Program-made: the position numbers and the translations under genes
Part shown: positions 59,011 through 64,000 of the stretch, one piece after another
Layout: every line of letters starts with the position of its first letter
Numbering within the stretch: position 1 is the first letter of the stretch
The notes under the pieces: model-generated
What the model was told of the DNA's origin: nothing
The model's database searches: none
What the model saw: only the letters and a program-made list of their open reading frames with translations
Source of the DNA: SpSt-501 sp037481615
Lineage (GTDB): Bacteria > Desulfobacterota > Desulfobacteria > Desulfobacterales > SpSt-501
Length of the DNA: 64,000 nt
Reading direction: 5' to 3' (one strand)
NCBI GenBank assembly: GCA_037481615.1
Contig: JBBFLI010000002.1

Positions 59011-59436
59011 TCAGCAGAGCGCCGTCACCTCCGCGGCCCGGTTGGGGCCGAGTTGCCGGATTTTGTCCACGAGCTCGCGCGTGATCTGCGCGAAGCGGAT
59101 CCCGTCGCTCGCCCCGATCCAGGTTAACCGCAGACGCTCGGCTTCGATCCCGAAGCAAGGAAGGATCTCCTGCAACAGTTTGATGCGCCGGCGGGCCTTG
59201 TAGTTCCCGTTCCGGTAGTGGCAGTCCCCCGGGTGGCAACCGCTCACGAGCACCCCGTCGGCACCGTGCAGGAGCGCCTTGAGGATATACTGCGGGTCGA
59301 CCATCCCGGTGCACATCACCCGGATCAACCGCAGGTTTTTGGGAACCGACAGCCGCGAGGTTCCGGCCAGATCGGCCGCCGTGTAGGTGCACCAGTTGCA
59401 AACGAAGGCGATGAGAATGGGCTCGAAGTCCGGCAT
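59011..59436 (-). CDS. mvhD: F420-non-reducing hydrogenase iron-sulfur subunit D-like (MvhD/FlpD)
   Basis: Small linker protein of 141 residues that passes electrons to HdrA through a [2Fe-2S] cluster. Family marks: FVCNWCTYTAADLAG (about 11-25), VMCTGMVDPQYILKAL (about 40-55), and GCHPGDCHYRNGN (about 67-79) with LTWIGASDG near 104. Five Cys typical of MvhD are kept and none is replaced by UGA. It stands 38 bases after the HdrA-GltD fusion gene. MvhD joined to HdrA but without MvhAG is common in non-methanogens, where other donors feed HdrA. Confidence 0.93.
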   Translation of the reverse strand: MPDFEPILIAFVCNWCTYTAADLAGTSRLSVPKNLRLIRVMCTGMVDPQYILKALLHGADGVLVSGCHPGDCHYRNGNYKARRRIKLLQEILPCFGIEAERLRLTWIGASDGIRFAQITRELVDKIRQLGPNRAAEVTALC

Positions 59437-59474
59437 CGTGTCCTCCGCGCCGTCCGCCTCGGGGGCGGCGGCGT

Positions 59475-62400
59475 TCAGATTCCGACCGCACGCACGGCGT
59501 TCAAGAGACCGTCGCACTCGGCGAAGATCTGCTCCTTGCGGAAATGGCTCACCCGCGCCGCCCCGCTCGGGCATCCGGCGGCGCAGCTGCCGCATCCCTT
59601 GCACAGCGCCTCGTTGACCCCGCAGACGCGGCGCCGCTCGTCGAATTCGATGGCCGAGCAGGGACACAGCCCGATACAGGTCTGGCACCCCGCGCACAGG
59701 TCGGGGTCGATCGTCGAAACCGCCGAGGGAATTGCCACCGCTCCCCGACCGGCGAGGGCGAGCGCCTTCGCCGCCGCCCCCGAGGCCTGCGCGACCGTAT
59801 CGGGAATGTCCTTGGGCCCCTGGCAGGCGCCCGCGAGAAAGACGCCGTCGGTCGCCGTGTTGAGCGGACCCAGCTTGGGGTGCTCCTCGAGGAAGAAGCC
59901 GTCGGCCCCGCGGTTGACCCCGAAGATTCGCCCCACCTCGGCCGCATCCCGCCGCGATTCCATGGCCGGGCAAAGAATCACCAGATCCACGGGGACCCGA
60001 AGCAGCATTCCGGAGAGCGTATCCTCGGCGACCGCCACCAGCCGACCGGCTTCGGAGGGGTCGACAGCGCGGTCGGTGATCTCCGCCACCCGCCCCCGGA
60101 TGAATACGGTCCCCTCCTCCTGGCAGCGTCGATAGAACTCCTCGTAGCCTTTCCCGTAACAGCGCTGGTCGATGTAGAAATCGTAGACGGGCGTCGACGG
60201 CCCGACCTTTTCGTGGAGCAGGTGGCTGTACTTGAGGGCGGCCATGCAGCAGACGCGCGAGCAGTAAGCATGGGCGTTCACGTCCCGGCTGCCGACGCAG
60301 TGCACGATGGCCGCGCTTCGGGGGGGGCGGGTGAAGCGGCCGGTTTCGTCGCGCAGCAGGAGCCGCCCGCCCGTCGGGCCCGTCGCGTTGCTCAGCCGCT
60401 CGAACTCCAGGCTGGTGATGACATTGGGATAGCGGCCGTAGCCGAACGCCTTCAGGGGGGAGGGGTCCATCACGTCGTAGCCCGTGGCGAGCACGATGCT
60501 GCCGACCTGCACCTGGATCTCCTCGGCGGCCATCCCGTGGTCGATCGCCCGGGGCTCGCAGACCCGCACGCACTCCAGGCACTCGCAGCAAGCGCCGCAG
60601 TTGAGGCAGCGGCCGGCCTCGGCGCGCGCCTGCTCTTCGGTCACTTCGAGCTCCACCTCCGCGAAACCCTCGCAGCGCTCCGCCGGCCCCCGGTGCGGCG
60701 GATGGAGCCGCTCGCGGCGGCGAACGGCGGTGGGGATCGGCGTCCATTCGCCGGTGGCCGGGAATCGCCTTCCCGCCTCCGCTTCGAGCCCGGCGGGATC
60801 CTCGCCCTGCAGAAAGCGGTCGATCGCCTCCACCGCACGGTGGCCGGCGGCGACCGCCTCGATGACGCTCGCCGGCCCGGTGACGGCATCGCCCCCGGCG
60901 AACACCCACGGCAGCGCCGTCTGCAGCGAGCGGGGATCCACGGCCAGCGTGCCCCGGGGGGTCGTCGGCAACTCTCCCCACCCCTCCAGGTCGACCCCTT
61001 GACCGACGGCCGCAAGGACGGCATCGCATTCGATGACGAACTCGGAACCCGCCACGGGCACGGGCCGGCGCCTCCCCCGCTCATCGGGAGGGCCGGGCTC
61101 GGTGCGCAGGCATTCCAGGCCGTACGTTCGGCCCCGCCGGGAGAGCACGCGCCGGGGGGCCGTCAGGAAACGGAACCCGATGCCCTCGGCCAGCGCCTCC
61201 TCGACTTCCTCGGCATAGGCCGGCATCTCCTCCCGGGTCCGGCGGTAGACGATTTCCACCTCCGGGCTGCCCAGGCGGCGCGCCGCCCGCGCGGCATCGA
61301 CGGCAACGTTCCCTCCCCCGATGACCGCCACCCGCGGCCCCAACGGGGAGCGCTCCCCCAGGTTGACCCGTCGCAGCCAGTCGACGGCGTTGACCACCAA
61401 GCCGCTCTCCTCTCCGCCGATGCCCGCCTGCAGCCCGCGGTGGGCGCCGATCGCCACGAAAACCGCGGCGTAGCCCTCCGCTTTCAGATCTTCCAGGCGA
61501 AAATCGCGTCCAAGACGCACGCCGGTCCGCAATTCGATGCCCGTCCGCAGGATCCGGGCGATATCGCGGTCGAGCACTTCCGGGGGCAGACGGTAGTCGG
61601 GGATGCCGACCCGCAACATCCCTCCCGGGCGTTCCAGCGCCTCGAACATCGTCACCCCGTAGCCGCGCAAGCGCAGATCGTAGGCCGCCGTAAGGCCGGC
61701 CGGCCCGGAGCCGACGACCGCCACCCGCTGCGGCCGTTCGGCGATCGGCGGCGGAGGCAGGTCGTCAGGCCCGATCCGGTCCGCCGCGAAACGTTTGAGC
61801 GCGCGGATGGCCACCGGCGCGTCGACCTCGCCCCGGCGGCATCGTTCTTCGCAGGGGTGGGGACACACCCGGCCCAGAACGCCCGGCAGCGGAAGCCGCT
61901 CCAGGATCAGCCGGACCGCTTCGCGGATTTTCCCTTCCCGGATGAGCTGGACATATCCCTGGACGTTGATCCCCGCGGGGCAGGCGGCTTGGCAGGGAGC
62001 CCGGTCCTTTTTCACGATATCGAAGGTGATGGGGATCGCCTGGGGAAAAGCGCGGCCGATGGCCCGCCGGGAGCCGAGCCCGGCGTCCCAGGGGTTCGGC
62101 AGTTCGACGGGGCAGACCTTGGCGCATTCGCCGCAGCCCGTGCAGACGCCTTCCTTCACGTAGCGGGGATGGCGCCGGAGGGTGACGGTGTAATTGCCGA
62201 TGAACCCGCTCACCGCACGGACTTCGGTCCCCGTGTAGAGGGTGATCTCCGGATGCTGGGCCACCTCCACCATTTTGGGGGTTCCGATGCAGGCCGCGCA
62301 GTCGAGCGTGGGAAAGGTCTTGTCGAACTGCAGCATGTGCCCGCCGATGGTGGTCTGCTTCTCGACGAGAAAAACCCGGTGGCCGCCGTTGGCGATATCG

Positions 62401-62873
62401 AGCGCCGCCTGCATGCCGGCGATCCCCCCCCCGACGACCAGCACATCGGGGTGGACTTTCACTTCCCGGGTTTCGAGGGCGTGATGGCGGCGCACGCGCT
62501 GGACGGCCGCCGCTGCCAGCGTCTTCGCTTTGCGCGTGGCGGACTCCTCATCGTCGGTCACCCAGGAGACCTGCTCGCGCACCGAGGTCATCTGGAAGAA
62601 ATACGCATTGAGGCCGGCGCGCCGGCAGGCGGCCTGGAAAGTTTTCTCGTGCAGCCGCGGCGAGCAGGAGGCGACCACGACGCGGTCCAGCCTCAGGCGG
62701 CGGATGTCGTTTTCGATCATCTCCTGACCGGGGTCGGAGCACAGGAATTTGGAGTCGCGCGCCACGACCACGCCCGGCAGCCGCCGTGCGAATTCCGCGA
62801 CTTCCGCCACCCGGACCCGGGAGGCGATGTTGACCCCGCAGTGGCAGATGTAAAAGCCGATGCGCATCGTCAT
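59475..62873 (-). CDS. hdrA: HdrA-like flavoprotein with inserted GltD/NfnB-type module
   Basis: Protein of 1132 residues. The N-terminal HdrA part has CHCGVNI (10-16), ASCSPRLHEKTF (69-79), FAD motif VGGGIAGMQAALDIANGG (147-164), KTFPTLDCAACIGTPKM and CTGCGECAKVCP (244-255). Residues about 290-690 are a glutamate-synthase-beta/NfnB-like unit: CQAACPAGINVQGYV, RVCPHPCEERCRRG, VVGSGPAGLTAAYDL, VIGGGNVAVDAARAARRLG and WVFAGGDAVTGPASV, with its own FAD and NAD(P)H sites. HdrA then resumes (CLNCGACCECLECVRVC, YCSRVCCMAALKYSHLL) and ends with two ferredoxin motifs. The ATG at 62873 overlaps the receiver-protein stop. The insert would give HdrA a direct NAD(P)H site. Confidence 0.92.
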   Translation of the reverse strand: MTMRIGFYICHCGVNIASRVRVAEVAEFARRLPGVVVARDSKFLCSDPGQEMIENDIRRLRLDRVVVASCSPRLHEKTFQAACRRAGLNAYFFQMTSVREQVSWVTDDEESATRKAKTLAAAAVQRVRRHHALETREVKVHPDVLVVGGGIAGMQAALDIANGGHRVFLVEKQTTIGGHMLQFDKTFPTLDCAACIGTPKMVEVAQHPEITLYTGTEVRAVSGFIGNYTVTLRRHPRYVKEGVCTGCGECAKVCPVELPNPWDAGLGSRRAIGRAFPQAIPITFDIVKKDRAPCQAACPAGINVQGYVQLIREGKIREAVRLILERLPLPGVLGRVCPHPCEERCRRGEVDAPVAIRALKRFAADRIGPDDLPPPPIAERPQRVAVVGSGPAGLTAAYDLRLRGYGVTMFEALERPGGMLRVGIPDYRLPPEVLDRDIARILRTGIELRTGVRLGRDFRLEDLKAEGYAAVFVAIGAHRGLQAGIGGEESGLVVNAVDWLRRVNLGERSPLGPRVAVIGGGNVAVDAARAARRLGSPEVEIVYRRTREEMPAYAEEVEEALAEGIGFRFLTAPRRVLSRRGRTYGLECLRTEPGPPDERGRRRPVPVAGSEFVIECDAVLAAVGQGVDLEGWGELPTTPRGTLAVDPRSLQTALPWVFAGGDAVTGPASVIEAVAAGHRAVEAIDRFLQGEDPAGLEAEAGRRFPATGEWTPIPTAVRRRERLHPPHRGPAERCEGFAEVELEVTEEQARAEAGRCLNCGACCECLECVRVCEPRAIDHGMAAEEIQVQVGSIVLATGYDVMDPSPLKAFGYGRYPNVITSLEFERLSNATGPTGGRLLLRDETGRFTRPPRSAAIVHCVGSRDVNAHAYCSRVCCMAALKYSHLLHEKVGPSTPVYDFYIDQRCYGKGYEEFYRRCQEEGTVFIRGRVAEITDRAVDPSEAGRLVAVAEDTLSGMLLRVPVDLVILCPAMESRRDAAEVGRIFGVNRGADGFFLEEHPKLGPLNTATDGVFLAGACQGPKDIPDTVAQASGAAAKALALAGRGAVAIPSAVSTIDPDLCAGCQTCIGLCPCSAIEFDERRRVCGVNEALCKGCGSCAAGCPSGAARVSHFRKEQIFAECDGLLNAVRAVGI

Positions 62874-63310
62874 GGCCCTCGACGGCCCCCGGGTCGGGCG
62901 GAACGCTTCCCGCGGCTCGCGGTGAGCGCCCGCACCCGGCCGAGAAGTTCCTCGGTGACGAGCGGTTTTTTCAGGATCACCAGCGCGGCGCCGCGCCCTG
63001 CCCCGACCTTCGCGGCGCTCCGCGCGGGAGGGAACACCCGGTGCGGATCGACGCTCGTCACGCAAATCACCGGCACATGGTGCAGCCGGAGGTCGCGGCC
63101 CAACCCCCGGAGCAGCCCGTGGCCCGCGAGATCCGGCACCGCCAAATCCATCACGATCAGATCCGGGGGCTCGAGGCGGGCGAGGCGCAACCCATCGCGC
63201 ACACTGTCGGCGGCCAAGGGTCGGCAGCCGCCGGCCGCCAGCAGGTTGCAGATCAAGGTGCGGTCGTCCGCCTCCTCATGGATCACGAGCACCCTGATCG
63301 GCTTTTCCAT
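62870..63310 (-). CDS. Single-domain response regulator (receiver)
   Basis: Receiver-only protein of 146 residues: VLVIHEEADDRTL in place of the usual DDE acidic pair (here Glu-Glu/Asp), phospho-acceptor in LIVMDLAVPDLAGHGLL (Asp near residue 53), the Thr in ICVTSVDP and Lys in VILKKPL. A basic tail follows. The ATG at 63310 follows GAGGACTT; family alignment excludes the longer upstream frame. It is the first gene of the Hdr operon after the sigma-54 activator and overlaps the HdrA-GltD gene by four bases, so it is made with that protein. Confidence 0.87.
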   Translation of the reverse strand: MEKPIRVLVIHEEADDRTLICNLLAAGGCRPLAADSVRDGLRLARLEPPDLIVMDLAVPDLAGHGLLRGLGRDLRLHHVPVICVTSVDPHRVFPPARSAAKVGAGRGAALVILKKPLVTEELLGRVRALTASRGKRSARPGGRRGP

Positions 63311-63361
63311 GCGCGCAAGTCCTCGAGGGGATCTCGGAGAGCGGCGTCCCCCCGCGAGGAG

Positions 63362-63377
63362 AACACGAAGCGTGCCA
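63362..63377 (-). promoter_or_regulatory. Candidate sigma-54 promoter of the Hdr/signalling operon
   Basis: The minus-strand sequence TGGCACGCTTCGTGTT has a perfect -24 box (TGGCACG) but a poor -12 box (GTGT instead of TTGC). It lies 52 bases before the receiver-protein ATG, and the inverted repeat at 63460-63478 is 83-101 bases further upstream. No better promoter is seen in the 241-base gap. Confidence 0.35.
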
Positions 63378-63459
63378 GACCGCATTTTCTTCAACAGGCT
63401 GATATTCCAAGGGGTTGTTGGATCGGCGCAGGAGGGGGATCTTGTGCGCGGGAAATTTT

Positions 63460-63478
63460 CGTTGCAATCAATGCAACG
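63460..63478. promoter_or_regulatory. Inverted-repeat site CGTTGCA-ATCAA-TGCAACG
   Basis: A perfect seven-base inverted repeat with a five-base centre. It shares the TTGCA/TGCAA halves with the sites at 44841 and 46285 but has wider spacing and CG flanks. It probably binds the Fis-domain activator encoded just upstream. Confidence 0.5.
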
Positions 63479-63516
63479 GTAAAAGGCACTGTTGATTAAA
63501 TTCTTCTGGAAATAAA

Positions 63517-63548
63517 ACGTTGCAAATTAGGCTACGTTTTTGCAACGT
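63517..63548 (-). repeat. Ten-base inverted repeat ACGTTGCAAA / TTTGCAACGT
   Basis: Perfect ten-base arms (63517-63526 and 63539-63548) with a 12-base loop, three bases after the stop of the sigma-54 activator. On the minus strand the stem is followed by TTTATTT, so it could act as a terminator. The arms also carry the CGTTGCA half-site of the neighbouring operator. Confidence 0.5.
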
Positions 63549-63551
63549 CCG

Positions 63552-64000
63552 CTAGGCAGCGATTCCGAGTCGTCGGAGTTTGCGCCAGAGGGTGCTACGG
63601 TCCATGCCGAGAAGCCGTGCCGCCTGGGCCTTGTTCCCGCCGGAGCGCCGGAGCGCCGCCAGGATCCGGCCGCGCTCGGCGTTCCTGCCGTGCTGAACCG
63701 CCGGGCCCTCTTCCAGCGGCGGCGCTTTTCTTTCGAGCAGATATTCCGGGAGGTGGCGTCGGCGGAGCACCCCTTCGGGGCACAGGATCAGTGCGTGTTC
63801 GAGGATGTTCTCCAGTTCCCGAATGTTTCCGGGATAGCGGTAGTTGAGCAAGAGATGGAGAGCGTTTTCGGAGACCTCCGGCACGGGGATGCCGCGGGAT
63901 GCGCAAAGCCGGCGCAGGATGTGCCGGATGAGAAGGGGAAGGTCCTCCTGGCGCTCCCGGAGCGGCGGTAGCTCGATCCGGAACACGTTCAGCCGATAAT
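63552..64000 (-). CDS. Sigma-54-dependent transcriptional activator, C-terminal part (5' end outside window)
   Basis: Only the last 149 residues are visible; the gene runs off the window end. YRLNVFRIELPPLRERQEDLPLLIRHIL and YRYPGNIRELENILEHALILC are the C-terminal part of the sigma-54 AAA+ domain, and GNKAQAARLLGMDRSTLWRKLRRLGI is a Fis-type helix-turn-helix. It is the third such activator in the window and stands at the head of the Hdr/signalling operon, which it probably controls through the inverted repeats at 63460-63548. Confidence 0.93.
   Translation of the reverse strand, partial: YRLNVFRIELPPLRERQEDLPLLIRHILRRLCASRGIPVPEVSENALHLLLNYRYPGNIRELENILEHALILCPEGVLRRRHLPEYLLERKAPPLEEGPAVQHGRNAERGRILAALRRSGGNKAQAARLLGMDRSTLWRKLRRLGIAA

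Overview
The window is GC-rich, gene-dense DNA from an anaerobic bacterium. I infer the Desulfobacterota or a related line. The reasons are an Rnf complex, soluble HdrABC/MvhD/FdhB-type electron-bifurcation genes, several sigma-54 enhancer-binding proteins of the PAS-AAA-Fis type, NifX-like 'orange protein' genes, a corrinoid-activator (RACo) type protein, D-lactate/glycolate oxidase genes, and one gene that probably uses UGA for selenocysteine. No rRNA, tRNA, CRISPR array, IS element or phage gene was seen, and no gene-free stretch exceeds 300 bases.

Layout. 1-6.3 kb (+): end of a branched-chain amino-acid (Liv) ABC operon, a large hybrid histidine kinase, a universal stress protein and a GAF protein. 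6.4-11.9 kb (+): rnfCDGEAB-rseC. 11.9-21.3 kb (-): one tightly overlapped operon with an Opp/Dpp-type transporter (D-F-A-B-C), a saccharopine reductase-like enzyme, an MmgE/PrpD protein and a lysine-ketoglutarate reductase-like enzyme; I read it as uptake and breakdown of an opine-like compound. 21.4-28.4 kb (-): a zinc-ribbon/FGE-fold protein, a CobW-family GTPase with a large extra N-terminal domain, a small exported protein, a Tat-exported metallo-beta-lactamase-fold protein, an 11-TM Trp/His-rich membrane protein, a small protein and a NifX-like protein. A divergent sigma-54 activator (28.6-30.0 kb, +) lies next to it. 30-35.8 kb (-): a tripartite RND efflux system. 36.1-42.7 kb: NifU-like scaffold, GlcF/GlcD, a cytidylate-kinase-like protein, an FmdB zinc ribbon and a RACo-like protein.

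42.9-49.4 kb is an orp-like cluster, similar to the divergent sigma-54-controlled orange-protein operons known from Desulfovibrio. A sigma-54 activator sits between a rightward operon (two NifX-like proteins, a radical-SAM protein, an Mrp ATPase) and leftward genes. The leftward Fe-S oxidoreductase gene is interrupted in frame by a single UGA, followed at the expected distance by a good bacterial SECIS-like hairpin. The same gene carries an apparent one-base frameshift near its start. TTGCA-N3-TGCAA inverted repeats and -24/-12 promoters flank both operons.

49.4-64 kb (-) is the most unusual region: a sigma-54 activator (cut by the window end), a receiver protein, a HdrA-GltD-HdrA fusion, MvhD, an FdhB/FrhB-like protein, a second HdrA with a complete response-regulator receiver domain embedded in it, HdrC, HdrB, a membrane histidine kinase with two candidate heme-c motifs, and a receiver-kinase. 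HdrC-HdrB-kinase-kinase overlap by 4-8 bases. This suggests a flavin-based electron-bifurcating complex wired directly into two-component signalling, the best candidate here for an undescribed system.
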